Assembly (NCBI RefSeq): GCF_022458985.1
Contig: NC_061783.1
Span: 9,764,413 to 9,828,412 of the forward strand
Reading direction: 5' to 3'
DNA from: Mugil cephalus
Lineage: Eukaryota; Chordata; Actinopteri; Mugiliformes; Mugilidae
Length of the DNA stretch: 64,000 bases
The notes below the pieces were generated by a model. That model had not been told where the DNA came from and ran no database searches. It saw only the letters and a program-made list of their open reading frames with translations. Below are positions 30,906-43,879 of this stretch, piece by piece; position 1 is the first letter of the stretch, and every line of letters starts with the position of its first letter. The position numbers and the translations under genes were made by a program.

Positions 30906-33150
30906 TCCAACATAAACTAAATATTATAACTGACCTGTCTTTACTTTTATTTACTGCACGCTTCTAGTAATGTGTCATACGTTACTTTTCATACACGCTT
31001 CACTGGTCAGTTTGTTCTCATGTTGAATATAGGAAAGCCACCCACTCAACATGTCACTAAAATAACACCAGAACCATCGAGCTACGTGCTCAGTGATGAG
31101 CGCAGTCTCAAATTTGCAGATAGATGCACTGTCTCCGATTGATTAATCCCATTGCTCACGGCAGATCAGCAGTGATGAGAGCTGATTTAATCCACGCGGT
31201 GAATGGAGACTGAAGCGGGTGATGTTTTCTCCATTGGCGGCCCACTTTCCAACATATTTTACAGGGAAACACAATTAAGAAGGATTTAAATGATGATTTA
31301 CTCCCACTCACATGTTTCCACTATGAGGATGGTAAGTCAAACTGGATCAGCATCCACGCCGGCGCCGGCCAGTGCATCTCGTGTGTGTTACTGAGCTGAG
31401 CAGGTGGTCTTGGGGGTAAGGAAGTAGGGCTATGCCTGAAGGACTGCATCGATGCACCTGGGTCTCTGCAGCAGAGTGTTGAAAAGGAATCAAGTGGAAG
31501 GCAACCACATCTGAAGGCTGACACTTCAGATTCAGTGTGTGTCATCGACATCCTTGGTATCAGGTTCCTATGAAATGAATGATGTACAGCTGGAAACGCA
31601 CTTTAAAAATCGTGAATCACATTTCCCCTTACTTCTCAGAAGAGTTTTGTTGACTGCTAGAATTAAGCATCCTTTAAAAACGATCACTACTTGCTCCTGG
31701 ACTTCTTTTTTTTTATCACAGTGAAAGGCTGTGGATGGAGTGGGACTAGGGTGAGAGAGAGCAAGAGTAAAAAAAACCCAATTAATTTAAGCGATAAAGG
31801 CCTGACACATTAGCCTTGCACAATTACAATTTAGGGTAATTGCCTCTCCATAGCAACCCAGTTAAGGAGGCTACAGGTAATTTACTTGGGACACTGGTTG
31901 AAGGGAATAACTACTACACTTCCCTTATCCCCATGGAAACCACGCCCAGATTGACTGACAGATTCGACACTACAAATCACGAAGGCAAGCACAGAACATC
32001 AAATTGGCAATTACTGCGCAAGGAAACACTTAATTACCCCAGTGACAGTTACGGTGAGCAAACACTGGCTTCACTGGAGACAAACAACCCCCCCTTTAAT
32101 TTCCCCACAGACAAAGGGGTTACAAAATCTCACACAGAGATAAACACAAAAGACAGGTTTGTAAAATTCATTTTCACAGTCTCAGTCATAAGGAAAATAC
32201 ACCTTGAAAAGAGCACCATCAACATCGATTAGCTACTATTTTGTGGCTAATGAAATAAATATGAAAAAGACTTAGCTTCCAAAAAAAGTTAGAAAAAACT
32301 AAATCAGTAATTGATGACGACCACTCTTGGCACTTAAAACAGCAACAGTTATGCTACGCACATTCATGCGCGTCATCTCGAGCAGCTGGACGCATGAATT
32401 AATAAGAAGAAGTCTCTTTGTTGCCTAATATTATTTTTTTTTTAGCACTGTCTGGGTTTGTTATAGAGCTAATGAATAAACTGAATCTGACCAGACACTT
32501 TCCTTGAGGATATTATGTGATTGCTGACAATCGAAACATTTAATGTGCCCAAAACATTAGACACACTCTGTAAATCCCACAACTGCAGGCATAAGTTTCC
32601 AGTGAAGTATGAGGCTAAAGGAAAAGTTTACCAAATGGTCTGAGTGAAGACTAATGAGCTTCTACAACTGCTTAATGTGTAAATCATTTACCATATCAAT
32701 ATTATAAGGTGATACAAGGACAATATAACAAGTGAATAGTGTTGCAGTTAAAGATTATAAGAATAAATATATACAAGTAAAATACCTTCTAATGTATTGT
32801 TTATATTCTATATGACCAATGACTGAGCTTTTTAAACAAAAAAAAAGACCCCTTTTTTTTTAAAATATCGCAACGATTTTAACACTTTCAGACAAATTAT
32901 CAAATGAATCAGCCTGTTTTATGTTCAGGACGTATTTTATTCAAACAAAATACTGCTCGTCCTTTTTCAAAGAAGAACAAAAAACCCATCAGAATCTCCT
33001 AAAACTAAAGCGCAATCCTACGTAAGGCTTTGACACATTGGATGTGTGTGTGCGTTGCCTCTCTTTTGTGGTTGAAACAGTGGGAAACTGACAGTGCAGA
33101 GACTTCATAGAGGCTGTGCTTCGATCCCCTCCTGTGCTGGCAGGCTTCGA

Positions 33151-33193
33151 GAGGAGGAGGAGGAGGAGGAGGAGGAGAAGGAGGAGGAGGAGG
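33151..33193. repeat. (AGG)n microsatellite
   Basis: About fourteen AGG triplets with one interruption. On the minus strand it yields a meaningless polyproline ORF. Confidence 0.95.
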
Positions 33194-33912
33194 ATGGAGA
33201 GTCGTGAAAAATGGATTTGGGTTTTTCATAAAGCTTGCTGATAATGGATAGAATGGCATATTCTATAGCTGGCTTAAATCAATAGAAATGTCTGAGTACA
33301 AAAAGTGTATTTAAACTGCAGCTACACACACACACACCAACTCCAACAGTAGGAAAATGGAGTACATATGACAATAAACAAATATCCGATATTTAGGAAA
33401 AGACAAAAAGGAATTAGTGTTAATATTTTTTTTCATATGGAACAGTTATTTATACCACTTGGCAAAAAGGCAGTTTTAAAGGGTTTACAAGTCATCTTAT
33501 TGTCACCGTAAAGGGTGAAATATATGAAGAAGCTCCTATCAGAAGATCCCAATGGATGGTTTTGAATTAACTTACGGTATTAGGGGTAAAACAGTGTGCT
33601 CTTTATATTAATATAGATACTGAGGTCTATTGTTGCTTTCAAACAGGACCCAAGCACCTACGGTTACATGACACACTTAAGATATGCGGGTTCGTAAGGA
33701 CACTATTGCTGTCTAGAAGCCACAGTTTAGCAGGTTAAGGAATAATTTAAGAAATGTAAGCAGTCAATCCACCAATGTCAGATATCAACAAGTATGTCAC
33801 AACTGAGAACTGAAATCTAACTGAAAATATTCTAAAGTTGTGAAAATGATAAACACGACTCTATTTACAGGCAACATAAACATATCTACATGTTAACTAT
33901 ATGGCTTGTTGC

Positions 33913-33998
33913 AGCAGTCGATTAGCTTAGCTTAGTGTAGCTTGGCTTAGCATGAAAACTGGTGCTAGGGGAAAGTAGCTAGGCTAACTCTCAACACA
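33913..33998. repeat. Degraded teleost interspersed repeat
   Basis: TTAGCTTAGCTTAGTGTAGC, then TTAGCATGAAAACTGG, GGGGAAAGTAGCTAGGC and CTAACTC, resembling a common fish repeat that I know by sequence but cannot place in a superfamily. Confidence 0.45.
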
Positions 33999-34454
33999 TA
34001 TTAACATATGGCTTCAGGCCTCTGTGTATATGTGTTCTCCCTGGGTTATTTGACACCTGTGCCATTTCACGTAGTCAGTGTTCAGTCAATGTGTAGTCAA
34101 CAATTTTACAAACGACAGATGTGAGTTAGCTAGCCACAAGAACGCTCACAAAAGCTCTTAATTAAAAATAACAACAACAAAAAAAAAGACCCACACCCAG
34201 ACACACAGTATTTTTTATAGCACCTTCACCACTCAGAATGCTTACACCAGTGTAACATATCATAAAATGCAATGCACTCGAAGCATAGAAATCATACGGC
34301 AACAAACTGCAGCAGCCAGTTACACACATCTAGTTACCACAGTCATTTGACGACGTCCTGTGCTTCACTCATATGCCTACGGAGCAATTCTGTAGCTCAA
34401 ACTATTACTTGTCATGTGAAGAAAGACAAGCAGAGGTCAAGTACATACATATCT

Positions 34455-34735
34455 GCCACAACATTATAACCACTGAGGGGAGAAGTACTTAACATGGACC
34501 ATCTTGTGACAATTTAGTGTTCTGCTGTGAAACTTTTGGACCTGGCATTTGTGTGGATGTTACTTAGACATGCACCACCCACCTAGATGAGACCTGGTAC
34601 CCCCAGCCCATTCATGGCAGCAGCCATCCCCAGCAAGATGCAGCCTGATGGTGTTGACCTGACCTCCAAACTGACTAGATCCCAAACTGATCAAGTATCT
34701 GTGGGATGCACTGGAACGAGCCTGTAAAACCCTGT
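34455..34735 (+). mobile_element. Tc1-like DNA transposon remnant
   Basis: CACAACATTATAACCACTGA matches the end of a widespread Tc1-like element, as I remember it. It is followed by an internally deleted transposase relic: translation gives FCCETFGPGICVDVT and later ICGMHWNE, comparable to the DDE-region words FCWETLGP..VDVT and LWDVL of that family, interrupted by stops. It is non-functional. Confidence 0.6.
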
Positions 34736-37678
34736 TTGCCCGCAGAGCTAAATTTTTACTTCCAAAATAAAATTCAAAACCACCTAAGTGGCCGTGAAAC
34801 TGCTCTGTCAGGCAACACTGAGCTCACTGTAAAAATCAGGTTTTCTCTTGTTTGCACGTTCATCATAAATGGAGCATACAGCCACAGGACCTACACACAG
34901 TCGGTCAAATCAGCCTCTGTGTCTTTCCATTATGTTTGTGTACACTCACCTTTGCAACACACTGAACATATCTATCTGAACATACAGTAAAAAGAACATA
35001 TTCTCAATAAATTTATAGAGATAGTGGCACTTGATATTGATTGACTTTGAATGCAGCTTAAGCTCAACTAAGCTATAGGTGGCTAGGACAGTGCCTGTTT
35101 TCCCATTAAATTCTAAGCAGGAAAGGCATTTCCTTGAACTGATTTAAATCCCTTGTGAACACTTGACATTGGACCCTGGGTGTTACACTATGTCAGGTCA
35201 AAACATTATGGTCAGCTTAGAAGAATAACCTTGAGATTTGGCCTCATTTGAAGCATTGCAAACACAGCTGTGAATCAGCAATCATTAAGAAGCTATATAG
35301 CAATCATCAATTAAAACTCATTCGCAATTTCTAATTTCAATCATGCATTTGTAAAAGAAAAATCCATTATAACTTCAGTGTGAAAACATCTGTCTGCACC
35401 GTAATTCATGCATTATGCCAGCTAGCAGAATAATTACATTAAATCTGGAAAGCCCTTAATTTACAGAATGAGTGTTTGGACACAGCTGATGGCTGATTGA
35501 CAGTGAATTTGTGCAGTTGTGAATGCAGCACACTCTTGAGAAGCCAAGCTTTCAAATGCATTAGTTTCTGAAATCATACATTTACCCTCCATTACCCGGC
35601 GACTCGTCCATGAAGCCTGCATCTAGCATGGAGTCTAATAAGTCTACCGTATGCTAAATGGCAGGAAAAGTGGACATATTAACATGTTAAGCCGCAAGAG
35701 TGATGTGAATTGTGGTGCCCTTCATTTTAACTTTAAATAAATTAATTCTGCTATTAACAAAAACACATGTCAAAGAAAGTTTTGAATTGGTGGTTTGTGG
35801 TTATTTCTTTTAGTATTAATGCATCCTGTTGCAATAACGTCAAACACATTTTTTTTTCTTTTTTTCTTTAAGTGACCGCAGACATAACACTGACACGTCC
35901 ACGCTGCAGTGGTGTTACATAGGTCACAGCAGTTATTAAACTAAAGTTTAGTGCCCTTTTGACGTGGTTACGACTTTCATCAGGTTTCCTCATACCGAAG
36001 CTGGGCTCCCCGACTGGACACACCTGAGCCGAACCAACCTGTCACAGCTCGGTGGCGTGACCTTCTGTTAATCTGTCAATCAAAAGCCTTTATATGACGT
36101 CTCTCCTGATGTGACATTTATTTGTGTCGCTTTCACCCCAGAAGCAGATGAGACACATTTATAGACACACGTGGAGAGGCACACTCACACAGATCAGAAC
36201 GGACAGCAAGGAACACCGAGAGAAGAGGTCGCGACAGGTAAATTAAAAATACTGAGAGGAGATGGTGTGACTCTTAAAGCAGTGGGTGTCTAATTAGAGC
36301 AATAGAAGTATAAACGAGGAAACGACAAAGGGCATTAATTTCTTGGTAGTTTCTCACTGAGCAGTTGTCACTGGGGACTTCCTTTGAACTTGGAGCAGAG
36401 GAAAGCTTGTATTCTCCGAGATGTTATGCGGTTCAGTAATTGCTTTCAGAGTGTGTCAATTAATGTCAAAGCGGAAACAAACAAAAAAAAAGAACAATAT
36501 GGGGAAATGCCTCTTTGATAGCTAACGGCTCAGAGAAGTGGATAGCAGAAATGATGCATCCTGCTAGTGTACCAGTTTTGTAAAAACAAACCAATTACTA
36601 CCGAAGCTTTGACGTGTTTGATTATAGCTACATGAAACAGTCCAGACTTCATTAATGCGGACCGATGATGTCACGGTTTGTTTGATTTGATCAAACCTCC
36701 AGGATGGACCTCAAGACCTCTTGACTAAAATCACCTTCAGTTTGAAGTTGCAGCCCACGTAGCCCAAAAGGGGGCCAGCCGCTGGCCTATGTAAATAATA
36801 GTAGTGCTTGCTTACCACCAGCAACAGATTGTCACTATAGCACAATAGCGTAGTCAAAAGCAGCAATTTAGATGTCAGAGTTAGCAAGTAAAATTGGTCT
36901 AATAGCCAACGAAAGCACAAAGCTCCATTAGATTTCTCCTCTTTTCATTTGTCTACCCAGTCCTTTCGCATGCAACTGCTTGATAGAGGAGGCACGCAGC
37001 CTGCTTGTCAGTATTTCCTTTTACGCTTCTTGTGTGCACTGTAAATTTGAAAAGTGCAATTCGCAGCAGCAGAAAATTACAGGCCTTTTCATCTTAACAA
37101 ATCTTGGGAAGGAACTTATTGTACAAACCAGGAGCCTGTTGAGAGGAGGAAAAAACAAATTTGCATTTAAACAGCTTGTTCTCTAAATGACTCGGTCTGG
37201 TCTCTGATAACTCAAAATTGTCAGCAAATAGCAGCATTTACCTGAAGGTGTCACGTCTGGAGCACCGGTATATCATTGTTAAATTAATTGTGAGTACTTT
37301 AATTTGTCTCATTAGTGTATGCCGTTGGAGCTGTATTATGCTGGAGATGATTGCTATGGTAGCTATAGCTATATCTCTCTAATGGCACTGATATTATTAG
37401 AGCTAATGCTGATCAAAATTAATGACCACATTTCCTCCGAACCCTCTCTGGCCCATCGTGTTGCCATTCTTTTGGCCGTCTTGTTGGAAGAATGGCGCCC
37501 TCTTCCTCTTTTGTGAGCCTCTTTAATTATAGAGCATATCGTAAATATTTCATGGACAGAATACTGGATGAGACTGATACAACCCCAAGTATGGACTAAG
37601 CCACTCTGAACAATGTTTCATCTCCCTTACAATAATAGACTGCACACTGTCTGTGTCGTGTCTTGTACTTTCAGTTTG

Positions 37679-38717
37679 TTTACATGCACGTGAAAAAAAA
37701 CAACAAATTACTGCTTTAATCCGACTTTAACTGGACAACTTAAGTGCATGTAAATACGACTAAAATCGTAGCTCTCCTTATCCGATTAAGACACCCAGAT
37801 AATGTGATTGGAAATAAGTTTCCCAGGCACGTATATGCTCAATCGAACTTTTAGCAGGATAACGCATGTGCGCAAGCGCTACAACTGCTGCGCTGACGTA
37901 TGACCCCCGAACAAGAACAAACATCCATGAAAGCAGGTCGCAGAAGAAGAAGGTCAGTGTAGGTACCAGATCTGCTCGACCCGAGTATCTGGCACTTCCA
38001 GATGATATGAACGATATGTTCGGCATGCATGTTCGGCTATGTTCGCCTCTATTTGACTCAGACTGCGAGATCGGTCCGTGGTTACACAACACGAGTTATC
38101 TTTCACAATATGTTTGGAAGAGATAGCTCGATAAAGTTTTTTATTCATATTTTTTTTTATTTTGGACAAAACACAAAAAAATACGATGACAGCACATTAT
38201 TCATAAAAAATAAAGTAAAATATGTAAAAATAATTTGAGATCAATGCATTCATTTGCATATTAGGCGAAAAGGTATTTATGAAGTTTTATCCTGAAAAAG
38301 ATTAAATAAAAATACAGCTTTTTTCAATTTATCCAAAGATAATAAAGCCTTGATAATAACTGCTAACCTGTGATGTCATCTGGAAGTGCCAGATACTCAG
38401 GGCGAGCACATCTGGTAAGGCGAGCAGATCTGGTACCGACTTCAGAAGAAAAACCACCTGTGGGTTACCGCACATCTTATCTGCACCATAAGTAGCGCAC
38501 ACACATACGAGATAAAAAAAAAAAGCTGAACTATTAACCATCTGGTTGTTGTTTGAAATGCAGGTCTGCCGCATGAACAACTCTTGTTCATTATATGATG
38601 TAGGTCAACCGTAAAGGGGACCGTATTAATGCCCTGAAAAGACACATATCGCCATCTAATGTGGAGGAGGAGGACATGTCCCTGTCAGTTATTATATTTT
38701 CCCCGTTGCATGTAAAC
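37679..38717. mobile_element. About 1-kb non-autonomous DNA element with TTTACATGCA-type ends and an internal inverted repeat
   Basis: The left end TTTACATGCACG (37679) and right end TTGCATGTAAAC (to 38717) are inverted copies of a short terminus seen in a common fish element. Inside, two perfect inverted-repeat pairs occur: 37962-37978 with 38421-38437 (17 bp) and 37984-38005 with 38376-38397 (22 bp). The right arm also has a tandem duplication of the CGAGCAGATCTGGTA unit. No transposase is encoded. Target-site duplication is unclear. Confidence 0.6.
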
Positions 38718-41700
38718 TGGGACAAGGACGGCAATCAGAGAGTCAAATTTCAAGCATAGCTCCATTAAGCTGTGCATATAACGCACTGACTGCTAAGAAT
38801 TCCAATAAATTTTTTTTTTTTAAAAATACAAAAAAAATATATGTTAGTCTGTCTCCCATAAATTTCTCACTTCAATAATAGCCTGTGGTTGTAAACACTG
38901 TAGAAGTAAGCATTTAGGGACTTCTTTAGCCTGTGGATTCATACACACTTTGTGCTTCACTTACAGTGCACGATGGACAATACACATAAATAAACCAGTG
39001 TGCATGTGTGACTGCCTTATGTTGGAATCACTTCGTTGTCAAGTTCATAATTTGTTTCGTTTTCCCCCTCTATCTACTAGACTTTTCGTTCTTTCTGGCT
39101 ATAAAGCCTTTGACTCTTGTTTCAAAATGCTAAAATGCATCCCTGCAACACAGATTTATTTGTCTCTGTGTGTTTCTCAGTCCACAGTGTGACTGGCACT
39201 TGTTTTTCAGCTGTGCTGGCCGAGTGGCTTTCTGCTTTCATTCTGGTCAGGCGGTCCAAAACCTTACGACGTTCATGTTCCTCGGTGCATGTCGCCTACT
39301 GACTGTCAGCCTTCTGACTTTTTAATGTCACCTGCATATTTAGAGTTTTCTCTTACACTGCAACATCAGCATCACAACAACAGCATCTCCACATCTGCTG
39401 GATGGATCACCACAAACTGCTGTTTTGGTAGTGGCCTTTTCCTTTTGCACCTTCGTGATGAGGCAGATTGGCACAGACTTTGCTTTTTAATTTCTTAAAA
39501 TGTTTACTGATATGCTTTCCTAAATACCTGCTAACAGACATTCCTGACTGCCTTAGCTGTACTTGTGTTATGTGCTAATATTACTTTAGAAGAAAGTACA
39601 AGATAAACAATGATGCATTTCCTCTTTAAGTCTCTGTGAAATCATTTGAACACTTTTTTCATATATTTATCTCCATATTGGCGTCTCTATTTTTTAAACA
39701 GGTAAGGGGCTTGTTCAAACTTGCCAGGGGCTGTCAAATTACCATTTAATAATATGTAGTATTTGTCATATATCTTAACTTTAGGAACACAAGGGTGCAA
39801 TTTTTGGCCATGTCAGTAACGCAAATCTACAACTGAACTGAACTCATGGAGACAAAGAACCTTTACTGACTTGACCATCAGTGAAGGCTAAATATTGCTG
39901 TGAGGGCTATCTAGCTTGCTGTTCATTCACATCGGTAAACATCTTTTGGACGGATCAACGTATGCGTTGTGTTACACCCACGCTCACTGATTTACCGTGA
40001 GTTTTCTTCTCGAAGGGGCTAAGAGTAACAGAATGGTTTTAAACCCAGAGCGTTTTATTCTGGTGCGTACATTTGTCAGCGATGTGCAACACCTAATTAC
40101 ACCCCCTCATTCTCAGGCTACAACTCAGTCGCTGCTCTTAAGACTGTGTGCTGTTTCGCTCTCTAATCTCCTGTGTCAGTGGGGCAAATATCGGGGCTCA
40201 TAGCACTGATCAGACCTAAAGAATGTGTCTTTAATTTCATAGGTAAGTATCTCCCCTGTCAAGGAAAGACGGCCACACGCGTAGGGCCTTCTCAGGCTGT
40301 TGGAGCTGCTGTTTTTCAGGAACATGCTGAAACACACACTTCTCTAACAAATACTGCTCCTACAAATAGCACTTCACACATCAGTGTATTAGTATTATAT
40401 AATACTAATATGAATGTGAATACTGGGAGTAAGACATCTAGTCATGCTAGCTTTAGCCTTGTGAGGTTAGAGGTACAGCTATGAAACTGCATGTCATTAA
40501 TTATCTTTTTTTTCTTAAAAACTCCTTTACTCAAAGACTAACCGACTTCCCATCTTTGTCCACGTACTTCATACATCTGCTCCAGTCACATGTCCCACTT
40601 ACTTTAGGTGCGAGCTGTTCACTCATACCTGTCGAAGTGAGGGTGTATTTACTGAAGAGTGCTAAAAGTCCTCCTTCCTGACTGAGATAATCATGATTCT
40701 GTCAGGATTTTGAGCTCCACCTTCTCTCACTTGCGTCTCATTCTCCGTCTCCCTCTCAGCATCCTGTGTTATACAAAAAAGCTCTTAACGCATCCTCTGC
40801 ACAACTTAAAGAGCAGCACAGCTGAAGAATACTGATTTTGACAGATTATATGGCTGCGAGGTGGTATACAAAAGCATTATGAATGGGAGGTAAATGAAGC
40901 ACTTGGTGATACGGAGTCATTTGAAGTGCTATTTGGGTTTTCTTATTAAGTGGGTTTCTCTGAGATTGGGCCCTTCTCTGGCTGATGCGCCTCGACATTC
41001 ACATTTAGGCCTTTTGTTCACGTCGAGAGTCGCAGTCTCTCTTCCCGTGTGAACTGCAAAATGAAATTAGTGGACCGATTCAGTCACAGAGTGTTCATGT
41101 GCATGCGAGCCGGTTTGAGCTCTTTTTATTCCAGATCTCCCGAGGCGTCATCGTAGGAGCTTCTTTTGGTGAGGAGAGGAGACGTTCTACACAAGGTTCA
41201 TTTAAAGTTCGCTCGCGGCGTTACATTGCTGCTATTCTTTTGTGACTTGAGACGGGATTATTGATCCCATTATGTGGAAGAATCATTACTTGATTGTGAA
41301 ATAATTTGTCATCGTCTTCCTCTACAGAGAAGCTGCCATAAACACCAAAACATCACACTCAGAGCTTGAATTGCACCAGTGTGTGTGGTCCCTTTTTAGG
41401 CACATGTCACATTTGGAATAGAATAGAGCACCCCAGTTTAATTCAGCCACATTTCCAAAGCGGATTCTGTGAATTAGATGACTTTGTGGTGAATTTATCA
41501 TACTACTGGTGTAATTACTAAAACATTCGCGTTATGCTCCTATATTAACACCAGATGTAGTAAATGTGGTTTGTGTCTTAAAATGTATCTGTAACAGCTG
41601 GATCGACCAGTTCCATTCAAAACAATCTCTCTAATCCCCGTTGGTCTCATTGGAAACAGGCAGGTTAGTTCACACTGTTTATAGTTTGCATTGTTATTTT

Positions 41701-41759
41701 TACTCGGTCTTAAATTAATGGAAATGGGTTTTAAACACACACTCACCCTAATGACAGCA

Positions 41760-41929
41760 TCAGCAATGACGTTCACGTGAAGAAAGGCAAAGACATGCAG
41801 CTCTGACGCGTTTTTCTGCGGCGCGTCTGGCTCACACGGATATAAATCCCAGCGCGCACCGAGCGCACAGAAGTGCAGAGGAGACGCCACAGGACAGCGC
41901 GCAAAACTCGTTCTGACTCTCTGGCAAAT
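41760..41929 (+). promoter_or_regulatory. npy: npy promoter and 5' non-coding exon
   Basis: A TATA box (TATAAAT) lies at 41841-41847, placing the start near 41870. The 5' UTR exon ends at 41929 with the donor GTAAGTG. Upstream are a CRE-like TGACGTTC at 41768-41775 and an overlapping E-box CACGTG at 41774-41779. CRE-type sites fit the known cAMP and activity responsiveness of NPY genes, but function here is inferred. Confidence 0.75.
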
Positions 41930-42256
41930 GTAAGTGAGATTTGATTTACTCAAAAAAACTTCATGCGAAATTATTGAAAAGACTTAATTTCTATTCTCTC
42001 AGTAATACTTCTCACGCTTGTCTGCTGACTACAGCTGCAAAGAAGTATTTTTTTTTTTTTTATCGGAAGTCTGTCACGCATGTCTTGCCTGTGTTTAAAT
42101 ACATTTTTCACATTAGTCCTGGATAAATTAAAGCCGTCAAATCGTGACTCCGTAAATAGATGCAATTAAATTCATAACTGAAGCATTTGATGCACAATGG
42201 AACAGGTGTCCAGCGATACTACATGGGCTCACAGTTTCCCTACTTTGCTTCACCAG

Positions 42257-43592
42257 ATGCATCCTAACTTGGTGAGCTGGCTGGGGACTCTGGGGTTCCT
42301 TCTGTGGGCGCTGGTCTGCCTGGGCGCCTTGACGGAGGGATACCCGGTGAAACCGGAGAACCCCGGAGACGATGCCCCGGCGGAGGAGCTGGCCAAGTAC
42401 TACTCAGCCCTGAGACACTACATTAACCTCATCACAAGACAGAGGTGGGCGGACCAATTAAACCTCCATGCAATAGAATAGAATAAAACAGAACTGGTAT
42501 TCACTTTGAAAGTCTTCTAAAAACATGAAATGTTTAAAATCGTTAAGGTTTTTAATGTTTAATTTGTTTTTACTGAAAACATTAGGTTTTCAGTTGTGCA
42601 TGATTTTCGATTCTGTTCTTTTTTATTCTGAAAATGCATTTATAAGTTCAATGCAACTATTTTCTAATATTTTATTGTGTTAAGTAGTGCAAAGAATGAT
42701 GTTACTACTGTTTTTTTCAGGCAATGAATGCTCAAGGGGGAAATGTACTAGGTTCCACAGACTTTTTTTATGCGATAAATAAAAAAAAAACTTGCAGTTT
42801 TTCCAACACACTAGTTCCTTCTGGTCACATCAGGTCTTCATTACGGTAGTCATTAAATAATAACTATAAAATATACAAGCAGCATTCAACTGGAATCTTG
42901 CTTGACGGAGATCAAACTTTGTGTGCAGATTTGAGAACACTCTTTCTCCATTTAATACTTACAAAAACATGAACAGAAACTGCTGTCACGGCCAGCATGC
43001 GATGTCAAATAACCCCACAGTTTTCGACTTTCTTCTGAATGTCAGCGGCTTGGATACCTCTGCGGGCGTTAAGCAACCTAAATGGACAAGCGCGCCGGTC
43101 ACGGCTTATCATCTGAGGCACAGAAAACGAAATATGACCACCTGCAATGCAAATCGTGTTTGCGCCTGCTGCGCCTCCGCCGTACTGCGTTCAGATTTGA
43201 CTCAGCTTGTAATTGGACACGTGACACGAGTGCGCATAGAGAAAACACCTTATCTATTTCTCTGTGCTCATTTGTGCCAAGTTTTTTTTTTTTTTTTTTT
43301 TTTTTTTGTTTTTAACTTGACAACAAAACTTCTTGGTACTATCCCCTTTAATTTATCATCATTATCATCTACCTGTCTTGTGTTTTTTGTGCGTCTCAGG
43401 TATGGAAAGAGGTCCAGTCCTGAGATTCTGGACACACTGGTCTCGGAGCTGCTGTTGAAGGAAAGCACAGACACGCTTCCACAGTCAAGGTGTGTCTCTG
43501 TTTGTATAAGCTCAAGAGCGCTGCTCTTTCTGTAGCTATCCCGCCTGATCCGTGCGCCTCTCCCTTCCAGATACGACCCATCATTGTGGTGA
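42257..43592 (+). CDS. npy: npy, pro-neuropeptide Y (complete)
   Basis: Secreted precursor of the orexigenic neurotransmitter NPY, a ligand of Y-family G-protein-coupled receptors. Three coding exons: 42257-42444, 43400-43489 and 43571-43592, giving 99 residues. A 28-residue signal peptide ([20 protein letters not shown]...) is followed by the 36-residue peptide beginning [20 protein letters not shown] and ending ITRQRY, then the amidation and cleavage site GKR, then the C-flanking peptide [15 protein letters not shown]...SRYDPSLW. The start is the ATG abutting the acceptor CTTCACCAG. An ATG 60 bases upstream is in frame but lies in the intron. One oddity is Asp at mature position 10, where teleost and mammalian NPY normally has Glu. 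The exon organisation matches vertebrate NPY. Confidence 0.98.
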
Positions 43593-43861
43593 TGCTTTCA
43601 TCAGTGTTGGCTCTCTGTCACTGCCGTTCCTCGATATCTGGCCTCAGTCTCTTCACGCCCTCCTACACCGATCACCGTCCAGCCTCTGCCCATCTTTTAC
43701 CTCTGCGGGCCTCCACGCACCCCACCCTTCCTCCTGATCCATCGGCTACAGTCAACACTGCTTTTAGGCCTAGTATGTGCCATAACACTGTAAATAGTTT
43801 ATTCAGATTATCATCCGTGAAACATTGAGTGGAGGAGGGGCTTGTTGATTGTATTTGTGCT

Positions 43862-43867
43862 ATTAAA
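43862..43867 (+). terminator. npy: npy poly(A) signal (ATTAAA)
   Basis: ATTAAA about 270 bases after the npy stop codon, consistent with the short 3' UTR typical of this gene. Confidence 0.55.
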
Positions 43868-43879
43868 GATTTAATGTTT

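Larger units (their letters stand above)
30358..41760. other. Gene-poor interval between fam221a and npy
   Basis: About 11.4 kb with no exon that I can recognise. In tetrapods stk31 occupies this position; no kinase or Tudor motif is visible in any frame. The interval holds transposon remnants (30748-30905, 33913-33998, 34455-34735, 37679-38717), an (AGG)n repeat and AT-rich sequence. The 130-codon ORF at 31840-32232 has no recognisable domain. Confidence 0.65.

Noticed and set aside
33005-33259. Minus-strand ORF with polyproline
   Set aside because: It is a translation of the (AGG)n repeat.
42197-42256. Upstream in-frame ATG that would extend npy by 20 residues
   Set aside because: The segment ends in a pyrimidine-rich acceptor directly before the conserved MHPNL start, so it is intronic; the extension would also precede the signal peptide.
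42921-43535. 204-codon plus-strand ORF spanning npy intron and exon 3
   Set aside because: It runs through the intron, a poly-T tract and exon 3 in the npy frame by chance; the true npy exon 3 (43400-43489) has consensus splice sites and is far shorter.
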